From: Euglena gracilis
Taxonomy: Eukaryota > Euglenida > Euglenophyceae > Euglenales
Length of the DNA: 64,000 nt
NCBI GenBank assembly: GCA_039621445.1
Contig: CP154956.1
Location: 84,440,474 to 84,504,473 of the forward strand
Direction: 5' to 3'
The notes under the pieces are model-generated. The model did no database searches. It worked only from the letters and a program-made list of their open reading frames with translations, and was not told the origin of the DNA. The position numbers and the translations under genes were made by a program. Position 1 is the stretch's first letter. The number at the start of each line of letters is the position of its first letter. Of the stretch, positions 12,410 to 23,300 are shown piece after piece.

Positions 12410-12575
12410 GCCAGAGATGGGTTTGGGGACATGGCTGACTTTGGTTGGGTGGCGGCACTCCCTCCTCCGAGCGGACTGGCAGGGCACCCAGCGGCGATCC
12501 CGTCAGTGGCGGCGCATGGCCATCCATGGCGCTGGTTGCCAGGGACATATCAAGGGGGGTGGCAGCTATAGGCAT
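12410..12575 (-). CDS. Weak candidate exon
   Basis: The minus-strand frame MDGHAPPLTGSPLGALP then VRSEEGVPPPNQSQPC is open and GC-rich, unlike its surroundings. I find no convincing pair of splice sites, so coding status is doubtful. It precedes the better exon at 12925-12997 only if transcription continues leftward. Confidence 0.22.
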
Positions 12576-12924
12576 ACAAATACAGAACCCCAGGGGGGTG
12601 TTTGCTTGTGAACGGTGTGTGATGTGGGGGTGGGGTGGGTCTGGGTCGTGTTCCGGGAGGTGCTCTGTGTAATGTGTACATTATGTGTTCTTGGTTGTGC
12701 GGTGAACACCTCCCCTGTTCATAGAGCCAAAACAACTTGTAATTCCCGCATCAAACACTAAACACTGTCAGTATGCCGAGCACAAATTCAAAAAACCATT
12801 ACCAGTGGGGATGGACCCAAGAGAACTTGGTTCTTTGCTCCAATTTGGGGCCACGTGGCACGTTGGGAAGGCACGTTGGGAAACGCCTGAACAGGGGCTT
12901 TGGGGGAACGTAAGCAAGAGTGAC

Positions 12925-12997
12925 TTCGTGTGCTGCCAACGGGTAAGGCAGGTCGCAAGACGAGCTGCAGGTAATAATTCAGGAAGGCAGACCAGCG
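12925..12997 (-). CDS. Candidate internal exon, unknown protein
   Basis: The acceptor CTCACTCTTTTATACAG has a good pyrimidine tract. The phase-0 frame that follows reads RWSAFLNYYLQLVLRP then ALPVGSTR, up to a possible donor GAA|GTCACTC (phase 1). The hydrophobic/aromatic spacing looks like an amphipathic helix. The family is not recognised. It may belong with the exon at 13257-13329, which lies upstream on the same strand. Confidence 0.4.
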
Positions 12998-13256
12998 CTG
13001 TATAAAAGAGTGAGCGGCCCGCAGTGGGTTATTGTCAGCATGGGGGGGGGCAGGGTTTGAGAAAAGCAAGAGCAGGTGTAGAGATGGCCCAAAACCCTGG
13101 GTAAATGGACCCGCACCAGATGCATTGTTGAACCGCGAATCTATCTTGAGACTTGACACGCCTGCCTACCCATCCTACCAGGGAGTATTTGGGAAAACCC
13201 TGCAGTGACATGTCATCCACAGGTGACCAGCCAGTCACCACGGTGAGCCTGCCCAC

Positions 13257-13329
13257 CTTTGCAGCGCAGCATGACATACACTTTGCCCTCATTTTTTCCC
13301 TTCGCCGTTGTTCAAAGTGGCGTTCAATG
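13257..13329 (-). CDS. Candidate internal exon, basic segment
   Basis: The acceptor CCACCACCAAACCAG is followed by IERHFEQRRREKMRAK and CMSCCAAK in phase 2, then the donor AAAG|GTGGGC. The basic run RRREKMR and the paired cysteines are the only features I can name; I do not assign a domain. A short exon GFPKYSL (about 13186-13206) bounded by CACTGCAG and GTAGGATG may follow. Confidence 0.38.
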
Positions 13330-13389
13330 CTGGTTTGGTGGTGGAATCTGGGGGTGCACAGGGCTGAACGGGAAACACATGAGCTCCCC

Positions 13390-14330
13390 CACGGTGTCAA
13401 GTGAGCGGGGAGCTGGACCCCCACCCAGGGCAGAACGGGAAGGCCTGGTGGGGGGGTCGACTTCCCCCTGGGAGGTAGGGGGGGGGGGGTCGACCCCCCC
13501 CACCACAGCATTTTCACTGATTTTGGGGAAACGGGGATTTTGGCCGGGTAAAAATTTTGAATTTTTTTCGAAAAATGAACCAAAACACATGATTGTTTTG
13601 ATAGAAAACCACATTTTTTTCACAAAAAAAATCTCAAAAATCTCAAGTTTAAAAATTGGCAGTTTCTAGGATGGGGGTGAAAAAAACGAAGCTCAAAAAA
13701 AATGGGAAACCAAATTTGGGAACAGTGAAATTTTACTGAAAAATTTTCCCTTGTAAATTTTTTGCATTTTCAATGGCATTTTTTTACTTCAAAAATCTCT
13801 CAAAATAAAAACTTTGAGAAAATGTTGAAATTTTGGAAGGTGCGAAAAAATGGGGTTTTGGGTGGTTTTTTGGGGGACCCCCTATACGGGTCAAAATTAC
13901 ACCCGGCACCAAAGGTGCCGGGAAAAAATTTTGGGGTCCAAAAACTGGTGCTCCCGGAAATACAGGAAGAGGGGGCCTCCCCACCATGCAGGGGGTTGGG
14001 GGGTGGTCGACCCCCCCACCCACCACCCTGGCTGTTTGGCTGATTCCCGTTCTGCCCTGCCCCCACCACCCCACCCCACCCCCCGGGAGGAGGGGTGGTC
14101 GTCCCACCCCCAGTCCCCCTGTGAAAAATTTTCTGGACCTCGAAAACCAAGGCCCAAAAATCGCGTTTTCACGCACTTTGTTTTTTGAAAAATCGGTCAA
14201 ACCATACACCAAATTTTCAAAATAAATTTTTTTCAAAACATGCACCAAATCGGGTTCCCGGGGAGGGGGGGGGGGTCCGGGCACCCCTCGGTCCAGGGGA
14301 GGGGGGGCCTGGACCACATCCGCAAAACCA
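13390..14330 (+). mobile_element. Long dispersed repeat, copy 1 (R family)
   Basis: About 900 bp with the same order of landmarks as 28126-28973. These are GGCAGAACGGGAAGGCCTGG, AAACGGGGAYTTTGGCCGGG, AAAAATTTTGAATT, GATRGAAAACCA, TTTTCAATGGCATTTTTT, CAAAAAYCTCTCAAAAT, GGTGCTCCYGGAAATAC, CCACCATGCAGGGGGT, CACCACCCTGGCTGTTT and GTTCTGCCCT. The similarity extends through A/T-rich interior sequence, so it is homology and not composition. No intact open frame; long apparent ORFs differ between copies. Confidence 0.8.
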
Positions 14331-14608
14331 CCGCTCACTAAATACCCTGCCCACCAAACGAGCTAGCAGAATTTAAAAAAAAAATCTGGGAATTGGGGTT
14401 TTTCAGACAAAATGAAATGGAAGGTGGGGAACGCTGCGACCCATCAGGATGGTCTTGGGTCCCCCCCAACCACCATCCATTGAGTTTCTGAGATTCCAAC
14501 TGAGTTGTAGGTGTGGGGCACAATTGAGGAGCAACAAGCGGGCGGTTCCTCAAAGCCCACTGCCTATGGAAGCAGACACTTGGCAGAAATCTGAGAGGCT
14601 CAAGGACC

Positions 14609-15036
14609 TCATGGGTGGGTGCAAAGAGCTGCGGAGGTGAACAACGAGGAAAGAAATGAATTGCTTCCAGACCTGTGTTTCACCCTCCCAGCTACAAATT
14701 GAAGGGATAAAGCTCTCGCATGCCTTCCTTGATGGCAACAGTACAAAAATGAAATTGATGCAATGATGGTCAGCAGGGACAGAAAGATATTGCTTGCATG
14801 TAGAAGAGAATGGTTTTTTAAAAAAAATCTTAAACAAACTCAATAATGCCCCCCCGGTCCCCTGGGCTATGTAATGATTTTAGGTTCAGTTTTGGCTGTT
14901 CATTGAGGGAAAAAAATAGGAAAATCCTCCAGGGGGTACCTACCTAACTTACTTTCTAACCTACTTAACCTGACGTTCTGGGGCAGAAGGTCGGGCGGAC
15001 GAGGGTTGGCATAGCGCACGTGAGAGGGGGGTTGCC
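14609..15036 (-). CDS. 3' exons of a small minus-strand gene
   Basis: Three exons join in phase. Exon 14970-15036 reads QPPSHVRYANPRPPD then LLPQNV and ends at a strong donor, CAG|GTTAAGT. Exon 14696-14727 reads KACESFIPSI, with acceptor GTTGCCATCAAG and donor TTT|GTAGCT. Exon 14609-14628 follows an excellent acceptor (TTCACCTCCGCAG), reads LCTHP and ends in TGA. If the last exon is read in phase 0 instead, a longer frame LFAPTHEVLEPLRFLPS opens; I cannot exclude it. Family unknown. Upstream exons probably exist to the right. Confidence 0.4.
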
Positions 15037-15509
15037 CTAACCAGTTAATTTCGATAATGCAGAGCTCTTTGTAACCCCCCCAACAAGTGCACAGTGCCCT
15101 GGGGAGAAAATTGAAAAAGAGTGGGGGGAAAGCAAGTATTTTGGGCTTTGCCCAAATAAGTGCGCACCCCTTAGGGTCCGAAAGAACGTCCTTAAATATG
15201 TGCACACCCGTGCACTCATTAGGGGGGGTTACACATAACAATGCTGTGTTTAATAGTACAATAAGAATTATTTGCTGTGAAGCATTTGCCCAAATGGCTG
15301 AGGCGTTGAAAAAGCATTTTTTTCCCGCTGAAAAAGCATGCATTAAAAATTTATTGTTAATTATTATTATTAATTATCATTATTATTATTCTTCTGTCAT
15401 TATCTTATGGTTTTTTAATGTTTGAATTTCATTTCTCCAGTTTGTACAGCGTCTGACATTTTAAGGCCTAAAAATGACCCAAAATGGGACAGGCTAAGCA
15501 TGGAGCTAC

Positions 15510-15577
15510 AGGCAAATGGGAATATTGTTAGAGAGGTGTTCCAAGAGTGTCAACAGGTCGTCAGACAATTCATACCC
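15510..15577 (-). CDS. Candidate exon upstream of 14609-15036
   Basis: GYELSDDLLTLLEHLSNN followed by IPIC, phase 0 in and phase 2 out, bounded by CAAAG and GTAGCTCC. The frame is helical and leucine-rich. The acceptor lies inside the end of a CAGGCTTCTTTTT repeat (15587), so the repeat may have landed at the splice site or the exon call may be wrong. The phase does not match the exon at 15036 directly, so one more exon would be needed. Confidence 0.3.
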
Positions 15578-15584
15578 CTTTGCA

Positions 15585-16060
15585 TCAGGCTTCTTTTTAA
15601 GAACCCGGGAGGGGGGGGTCCCCCCACCCACCTGGCCCGGTGCGGGACCCCGAGGCAGATGCAGTCTCCCTCGGAGGAGTAGTGTTTTTTTTCCTTTTGG
15701 AAGAATTTGTTTCCACTTTGAACGAACTTGGAAACTGTGCGGGTTCTCAATATAATATAGCAACAGCTGAATGAAGGGCCCAGATGCAACGCGTCGTTGG
15801 CACACCCCTGGGGGGACCCCCCCCAAAAAATCGGGCCGTCTGAGGGCATTTCCAAAAAAAAAGTTTTCGGCGCTTCGCACCGAAACCCAAGTTATTTCTC
15901 ATTTTCCTTGGCCGTTTATAGACCAAAAAAACCAAATTTCAACACACCTTTAAAATAAGGATGCAAAGCAGGCTTCTTTTTAAGTCAGAAGACCCTCCGG
16001 GGGGTGGGTTCGGGGCCGGACTCCCCCCCCGGGGGGGAGGGTCCCAGGCCGGAGTTACGG
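15585..16060. repeat. Two CAGGCTTCTTTTTAAG family copies
   Basis: Two direct copies of GCATCAGGCTTCTTTTTAAG / GCAAAGCAGGCTTCTTTTTAAG (15583 and 15963) each run into C-run/G-run palindromes. A CGGCGCTTCGCACCG hairpin lies between them near 15868. The second copy may have inserted beside the first. Confidence 0.5.
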
Positions 16061-16841
16061 GCAAAGCAACGTGCCGTTAGATCTTAGATTTTTCACACAA
16101 AAAAATGCAAACTTGTTGAAAATTATCGATGAAAAACACCAGAAGGAAAAATATCACCTTTGTTGGGGTCCCAGATACCCCTGATGGTCAAGGAGGAGAA
16201 ACTCCGGCCAGGAAATGGAAAATGGTCCTGGGGGGAAGGGGTAATTGGGCACAGTTTCTGGATAAAAAGATTTGTGTGAAATCCTGAAAGGGTACAAAAA
16301 AATCGAACGATTTCATAAGGGCAAAACCCATAAAAATTGGGGTTATTAATGAGAAGGAACATAAAAAACTGACCCAGAAAATGAACGAACCAGCACTCTT
16401 CAATGAAAATTCTAAAGACGATGCACATGATTTCCAACAAGTGTGACAATAATTTGTTTGCAGAAAAAAAATATTGATTAAACTTATATAGTGATATATA
16501 CCTCACTTTATCTGAAACACTTCCAAAACCCGCTGAAAGGGCTGTGTTCTCCACAGTGCCTTGTCCATCTCCACCAGAAAAGCTGGGTAGCTGCCAGGGG
16601 AAGACCCCTCTAGGTGGACTGTGGGAGCGGACTGATGATCACATCGTGGGGGGAGGGGGGAGGTGACGTGAAAAAAGTTCTCGTCCCAGAACACTCCATG
16701 GAAAAAAAACAGGAAAAAATGGCCTGGAAAACGACATTTCTCGACAAAAAAATGGGTCGAAATCAGAAAGAAACGGATTTCTGACATCTTGCGCCATTCC
16801 ATCCACCTAAACATGGGGAAAAAAATGTGGTTTCGACTCAC
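16061..16841. other. Spacer, no gene seen
   Basis: A/T-rich with ordinary complexity and several open frames lacking splice or composition support. I see nothing definite between the stop codon at 16842 and the repeat ending near 16060. Confidence 0.4.
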
Positions 16842-17138
16842 TCATTCTCGACCGGTCGAACCCTGGAACAGTCGTTGTCTGTCACTTTGGCCTATGGGTT
16901 GACTAATCTTCAAAAAAACCCTTTCCTTGAAAACCACCTTGGGGGGGGGGAGGATGGGTAAAAAGCAAATTCCAACCTCCACTGCACAGAGTTTTGCCAG
17001 CCAAGCACTACACTTCGAACACAATTGCGTCCCTCTGCCAGAAAACTTGGTCGGGATCCGGTCCCATGTTTCCCACCCGTCCGCCTGCAAGAGGCAGGGC
17101 TCCGCATGACCAGCGTGCACTCCTCCAAACATTCGTGG
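16842..17138 (-). CDS. Last two exons of a minus-strand gene
   Basis: Exon 17014-17138 follows the pyrimidine-rich acceptor CCTCCCCTCCCCAG. It reads TNVWRSARWSCGALPL, AGGRVGNMGPDPDQ and VFWQRDAIVFE, and ends at GAA|GTGTAG. Exon 16842-16937 follows an acceptor whose tract is eleven C residues (CCCCCAAG). It reads VVFKERVFLKISQPIG then QSDRQRLFQGSTGRE and stops at TGA. The join is phase 0 to phase 0. The family is not recognised. Upstream exons are expected beyond the heptamer repeat at 17363-17455. An alternative donor in exon one (CAVE|GTTGGA, another frame) is possible. Confidence 0.5.
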   Translation of the reverse strand, partial: PRMFGGVHAGHAEPCLLQADGWETWDRIPTKFSGRGTQLCSKCSAWLAKLCAVEVGICFLPILPPPKVVFKERVFLKISQPIGQSDRQRLFQGSTGRE

Positions 17139-17362
17139 CTGGGGAGGGGAGGAAGGAGGAGGGGGAAGGAGGAGAAGAAGGGAGAGGCCCACGGTGCAAG
17201 GCACCACAGGGGAAGGGGGGTCTGGCATAAAACTGCGGATGGTCTGGACTGCGGATGGCAGTGGACCTATGGGCGCCGCTGGGCACTTGAAGGCAAGAAA
17301 GGAATCGCCAACACAAGCCAGGGCAGGAGTCATGGCACAAAGTGGGGCCCCCTTACCACCCC

Positions 17363-17455
17363 CATACCTCATACCCCATACCCCATACCCCATACCCCAT
17401 ACCCCATACCCCATACCCCATACCCCATACCCCATACCCCATACCCCATACCCCA
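17363..17455. repeat. CCCCATA heptamer tandem array
   Basis: About thirteen near-perfect CCCCATA units (TATGGGG on the other strand). A second block of seven units lies at 17601-17652. The purine-rich strand has the form of a telomere-like repeat, but the unit is unlike common telomeres. Confidence 0.9.
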
Positions 17456-18111
17456 ATAACCCCCAAAATAAACCTCATCTTAATCACGGACCTCTTTTGC
17501 AAGCTAATCGCGCAACGTATGAAACTGTTCGAGTGCCGGGGGGGGTTTCCCGCCCCCCCCCCCCGACCCCCCCCGCCAAAAAACTAAACCTCACCTTTGT
17601 CCCCCATACCCCATACCCCATACCCCATACCCCATACCCCATACCCCATACCACCCCCATAGGTATGGGCCCCACTTTGTGCCATATGTGCAATTTTGGG
17701 GTCCAAATTTTTTTCGACGTTTCGCACTGAAAATGGAGGAAAACCCTGCCTTTGGCCACTCAGCCCGACCCCCCTCCCCCGAGGGGGGGCTCGGCCGGGA
17801 CCCACCCACACCCCCCCCCCGGGCCACGAAACTTAAAAAAATATATATCTGGCCGCAGGGATGGGGTGTGCCTGCCCAAGGCACACCCCATCTTTGGGCC
17901 CCGGTGCATGCGGATGACATGTGCATGGACCAAAACAAGGCCATCCATTGAAAATGTCCATTTTCGGGCAAGGCCTTGGGCGCCACCTGTGCCATAGCGC
18001 CACCCAACCGAAATGCTGACCCCTGGGGGGGGGGTCGAAAATGACTACCCCCCCCCCACTGCCTTCCCATAGCGCCCCCCCCCCTCTGGGATGACCTTCC
18101 TGAAAAAAAAG

Positions 18112-18290
18112 CCTGGTCGGGATGACACACTGATCTACGGCGGCACAGAGGATGGAGCAAAAGACTCGGTCTTAGGTCCTGTTTGCTTTTACGACAGCAC
18201 CCAGTGGAGGTCCTTCTTTGGGTGTTTATTTACTCCTTGGGATCGCTTCACAGCAATCCCAACCCCTCCGCTGCCACAGCCGGAGAAGCA
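18112..18290 (+). CDS. Weak coding-like segment
   Basis: The plus-strand frame GRDDTLIYGGTEDGAKDS, VLGPVCFYDSTQWRSFFG, CLFTPWDRFTAIPTPP is protein-like over about 55 codons. There is no clear acceptor, and the left side runs into the TTCCTGAAAAAAAAGCCTGG end of a repeat. Direct GGGATGAC words flank that repeat end. Strand and status are uncertain. Confidence 0.25.
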
Positions 18291-18738
18291 CAAGTGCACA
18301 GAAGGGCAAAAAAAAAAAAAACGGGGGCATCTGGCTCTGATGCTGCCGAGGTGGCACTGTTCATCAAAACCTCAGCGTGGACAAGCTGACAGCCAAATGA
18401 ACACAGAGGGAGGGGTTGGATTATAGAACAGCAGATGGTGGCTCACAACACCATTGTGCTAAAACACATATACATACACACACAGAGACATACCCAAAGA
18501 CACCCCCAAAAACAGATGCAGAAAAATCTGTGGCAGGACATACTAACTTACATCACGCTCCTCCGTGAAAAGAAGACACAGCTTGACACATTGCAAATGT
18601 GCGTATGCCCGTATTTGTTCTTATTGATGCGCCTAAAACATGCATCCACAAGCAGAACGCAACCTGGAACAGTCAAATGTCTGCAATGTTGGGGTTGGTT
18701 CTTATCATCTCATTTACGTTTGCGGGGTTCATCGTTCA

Positions 18739-19290
18739 TCATCTCCCCCAGGCTTCCCATTTTATGGCATTATCGCCCAAACGGCACTTGTGATCTGTGC
18801 ACGCGGTGCATGCGGTGTGGAAGCATCCCCAGGGGGGATTTCGAACGCAGTGGGGCAGCCGAGTGAGCAGGGCCCCCGGCCTACGCGAGGAACACCCGGC
18901 GGCCATGGACGCTGCATGAGCGCACCGCCCACCTGGCGTTCCGCAACCCCTGCGGCGGAGACCGGACGGAGGGGCCGATGGGCTGGCCGGTCGGTTCGGG
19001 CCCATGGAAAGCACACACGTGGCACAAATCTGGGAGACAGCAGGGAGAGGGGGTGGTTTGGTGTGGGGCACTTGGGGTGAGTTTCTGGGTCTGTGGGTGC
19101 AGTTTATGTTATGGTAAGAGTTTATGTTGGGCATAGGGTTGGGGTGAGGATCAGGGCGCACCTCGAACTCATCGGCGGGGCCGTCGGAGAACTGCAAGCG
19201 GCGGGGGACGCGGCCGCTGTACTCGGGGCGGTCTCGAGCCCGCTCGGCACGCTGCCGCTTGACGTTCGGCGCGGAGGTCGGCGGGGGCAT
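18739..19290 (-). CDS. Possible two-exon gene, cysteine-rich C-terminus
   Basis: An ATG at 19288-19290 opens MPPPTSAPNVKRQRAERAR, DRPEYSGRVPRRLQFSD, GPADEFE, then a donor GAG|GTGCGC (about 19162). A strong acceptor (CTCCCTGCTGTCTCCCAG, about 19032) restores phase 0 with ICATCVLSMGPNRP. The frame stays open to a TGA at 18739 through a cysteine-rich tail (CVRNPPWGCFHTACTACTD then HKCRLG). The intron is a multiple of three, so the unspliced frame is open too. The plus strand is also open here (YRPNGTCDLCTRCMRCG), so the 3' half is uncertain. No family recognised. Confidence 0.4.
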   Translation of the reverse strand: MPPPTSAPNVKRQRAERARDRPEYSGRVPRRLQFSDGPADEFEVRPDPHPNPMPNINSYHNINCTHRPRNSPQVPHTKPPPLPAVSQICATCVLSMGPNRPASPSAPPSGLRRRGCGTPGGRCAHAASMAAGCSSRRPGALLTRLPHCVRNPPWGCFHTACTACTDHKCRLGDNAIKWEAWGR

Positions 19291-19724
19291 GACAGCACAC
19301 CCTGGCGCGGCGTCCCGAGCAACTGGATAGGCCGGGTATCAGGACAAGGCCTGCTCTGGGCAGACAACCCCCCAACGGTGGACCCCTCCTTTACGGCCAC
19401 TGCACAACATTCGGAACGTGGCCAGCTCAAACTGACCCTGGATGTGGACTGCCTCCGGCACATTTCCGGGCCGCTTTTCTGCAACAGTCAATCCGCAATC
19501 CCTGGAATCGATCCTCCAAAACTGAGAGGGAAAAAATGTACCCGGTTCCATTTTGAATTGCCCGGCCCTGATTCATGCAACACACTTGAAAATTGCCGCG
19601 GTTGACCTGAATTTCTGCCGGTGGCGGACTTCAGCAATGACGACGGGTGGAAACCCAAAACCCCCTGCTCCAGCAACCACCTCACCCACTTCCTCACCTC
19701 ACCCACTTCCTGCCCCCATCCCCG

Positions 19725-19950
19725 GGATCAGTCACTTTGGCCACTCAGCCAAAAACAACTAAAAAGCAAAGGATTTTGGTTTAAAAAAAAACCCAAAAAT
19801 TTTCTGGTGCCTCAGGCGCCAGATGGCCACTTTCGGCTAATCCTGGCCGACCCCACCCCCCAGGGGGGGGGGGTCGGAGCCAAAGACAGTCAGTCACTCC
19901 AAAAAAACCAGTTGGTCACCCCCCCGGGGGGTGGGGTCGGACACACCATA
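19725..19950. repeat. CAGTCAGTCAC repeat family copy
   Basis: Contains CAGTCACTTTGGCCACTCAG, GGTGCCTCAGGCGCCAG, GGCCACTTTCGGCTAATCC, a C-run/G-run palindrome, and CAGTCAGTCACTCC. Its word order matches 49300-49400 and part of 2030-2320. Confidence 0.5.
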
Positions 19951-20384
19951 AGCAATGGGATGCTCTGGACCCACCCTTGATCGCACCCTCCAGCCAGGAG
20001 TCTGCCCATTCCTCACCAAGAAGGGCGGGCACTTCCATCCCTTGGCGTTGGGCTGCTTCAGAGCCAAAAAAAAATGGAGGTCTGCCCCCTCCTCTTGGAG
20101 GCCAAGGCCAAGGCCAAAGGCACCCCTTCAAACACCTCCCACCGTCCTACCGGTGGGGCCATTTGCCCACCGGCCACTTTGCCCGCAGCCGGGGGCCCGA
20201 GGTGTGGCCGCACCGCGGGGTGGCGAAGGTGGCGAGGGGGCTGGCGGGGCCCCCGGACAGTGGGGTGGCGGGGCTGTTGGGCCCATTCGACTGTTGGGCG
20301 ATGGGGGCATTGGGTGTTGACGTCTGGAAGACCAACGCACGACAAGTGTGCTGTGGGGGTGCCAAGTCGCCCCCCTGCGCAGAA

Positions 20385-23300
20385 TCATTTGGCGCCTGAA
20401 CATTCGAGTGATTTGGGCGATTCCTCGTCTGCTTGAAAGCTCAGCAGCACAACAGTGGAGCAACCACAGTGGAGCAAGCGTCCACTGCAAGACTGCCCCC
20501 CCCCCCGGGCTTATCGAGCAGAGGTATGGGCAGCCACAACAACTGACAGTGACAGTTTCTGGAGGCAACGTACCTCAAAAAAAAATTCAAAAGGTGGTGT
20601 CTATTGTTCACCATAATTCTGGCAGCTTTATGCTTAAAAAAGGTTTGTGCTGTGAAGGATGAAGGAAAAGAGAATGCGATGTCTGGCACAGGGTTCAAGG
20701 GAGCACTCCATGCTGCAAGCGTCGGTCCACACAAGAGCACCCACTTGACCATGCTTGTGCTTACCAACCGGGGGGGAGGGGGGGTGGGTGGGTGCTATAG
20801 GGTGCCTGCCCCTAGCAGGTACACCCCCCCGGGGGGTAGGGGTCCGGGGGGGCAGGCACCCCATAGCACCCGATCCGACCCCCCCCTGGGGGGGAGGTAG
20901 GGTTTTGGGGGTGCCTCCCCATAGCAGGCACCCCCCTCCGACCCCGGCGCCAAAGGCGCCGGGGGCCCGGAAAAGGCCATTTTCAATGAAAAATTTCTGG
21001 GTCCCCCCCCTAGCACCCCCCCTCCCGTGGGGTAGACACCCGACTAAGCACAAGCCTGCACTCGACCATTTGGGAGGGGGTCAAGGGGGCACTTGACAAG
21101 ACTCCACCATTGGCTCACAGCGGCATTTTATCCCCCGGGTGCTTGGCCTGGGCCACGCAGGAAAGCTGGGGGGGGGGGGCATCCTTGGTAGGGTCCAGTT
21201 CAAATGTGCGAATTTCAGCGGGCTGACAACCTCCCCTTTTCGGCTGACCAAAAAAACAGATCCTATCAACCCCGGGAGGTTTGCAAGGGAGGGTTACAAT
21301 GAATTTCTGTGCAAACAAAACATATTTTTGGCCAAAAAAAAGAGACAACCCTTCAGCTGAATGGATGAATATTCACTGAGTGACCTGGGGGGGGGGGCAC
21401 TTTTGCCTGGGACAAAACCCCAACATCAGCAATGGAATGGTTGGGCAGCACCAGCATCGGCCCTGCGGGGACAGAGAGGGCCTGGGGGCGCTTCTGCATG
21501 AGGGCTTGCATGGTGTGGCAAAAGCTGGGGCAACGTGCAGGGGAATAAGGTGAAGAGAACAGGGGATGCATGACCGCCGACCACACAAACTGTTTGCCAA
21601 CAGTCGATGAGATATGAGATGAATGATGTATGAGATACACATCCCCAAAGCCAAGAAAGCCCTAGCCTTTAAATGTGCGACCACCTTCACCATAACCCCC
21701 CCCCCCCGGCCGATCAAGCAAAAATCCCAAAATAATACCCCGTCCCCCAAAATAAGACCTCCCTGACGGCGCGAAGCGCCGAAGACGATGAAAGTTATCC
21801 CTGAAAAATTACGAAAAACCCCGATTTCGCACACACCAAAAAGATGAAATTTCATTTTTTTTCAGATTTTTTGAAGAGCAAAAAGTATGCTAAATGTCAA
21901 CTTACACCAAATTACACATGGCGCGAAGCGCCAAAGGAAAACTTTACTGTTTTTTGGGAACCTGAAAAATGATGATTTTCCGGGCCCGGGTCGGTCAAGA
22001 AAAAAATCCAAAATAAGACCCCCCCAAAATAAGAACCCCCCCCTGGAGGTTTCCAGCAACAGACCCAAAAAATAAGACCCGGGTCTTATTTTGGGGGTTT
22101 AGCTCCTTCTTGCATGCACACTTGCCCCCCCCCCCTAAGTTGGGCCAGAATTTCCTTTCAGTCGTACCCTGGGTCAGCGTCGTGGAGTAATGAGCATCCT
22201 CCTCTGTGTCCATGCCATAGGACATAGATATTGATGCATACGATTCAAGCTGTTTTAGAGGAACATTATCCCTCGGGGGCTTTTCAGCTCCAACAAAAGC
22301 TAAATGCAACGCGCATGAAGCATTTTGGTAATGCATACTGTCCTTGATATAAATCCTCCAATTGAAGCAGTCAATTAGATCTTTTTTGAACGAAAGGCCA
22401 GCCTAACTGATGCTTCTATGACAGGGTTGGGTGCCACCATTGCATGCGTTGTCGTCATCCTTTCTGCCCTTGTTATGGCGGTGCCAGCCTGCCTTTCACC
22501 AAATCTTATCCTCGAAATTGCTCACTGTGCATTTTACCTTGTCCACGAGCCCTCCCCATTGCTGTCTTCCCTGGGACAGTAACCCCCCCCCAAATAACAC
22601 CCCCCCCCAAATAACACCCCCCCCAAATAACACACCCCCCCTCGGGGGCCGATTTCGAGCGCCCAAATAACACACCCCCCTGTTTTCCTTTGGTTTTCCA
22701 TGTAAAAATAACACACACCCCCCAAATAACACACCCCCCCCCGGGGCCCCAGTTCGGGTGCCCAAATAACACACCGGGGGGGGGGGGTATTTGGGGGGGG
22801 GTTTACTCCAACCAACAGGCACGAAGGCGAAAAGACAAAATCTGTTTGAAAAGGTGCCACCCCCCTCTTGACCCTGCCCACCTTGGCTGAATTCTGTGGC
22901 TCTTCTGGGGGGATTTGAGAGAGGCGAAGGTGCCACCTCAGCGGAGGGAGGGTTGGGTGGCGCAACGTTGTCAACACACTCCGCCACCCGGCAGTGCAAT
23001 TCTTAGCGGCGCCGCAGCCGGGGATTGCCAGCTGAGGCACTTGGGTGGTAACCCTTGTGCCCTCATAACATTTGGGAGAGGCGTCGCACGGCGCGCAGAA
23101 CACCCGGGCAGAGGGCCCCTGAAGGTGTGAGGTCGCCCAGAAAGCATCTGGGCAGCGTTGCCCGTCGCCTGCGTGGAGGGGCAGCCAAGGTGGGCGAGAG
23201 TCAGCATGCGACGGTACTGCGGAGGACAGGTGAGGTGCATGCACAATGGGGAGCCCACATCCCTTAAAGACCTCGGGGTGGATGGGCCCAGCCTGGACCT

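Noticed and set aside
13784-14338. Long open frames on both strands rich in P, G and W
   Set aside because: They lie inside the R repeat. The homologous copy at 28126-28973 does not keep the frames.
19093-19605. 170-codon plus-strand open frame
   Set aside because: Its first half is antisense to the better-supported exon at 19163-19290, and I see no acceptor for it. The second half remains unexplained.
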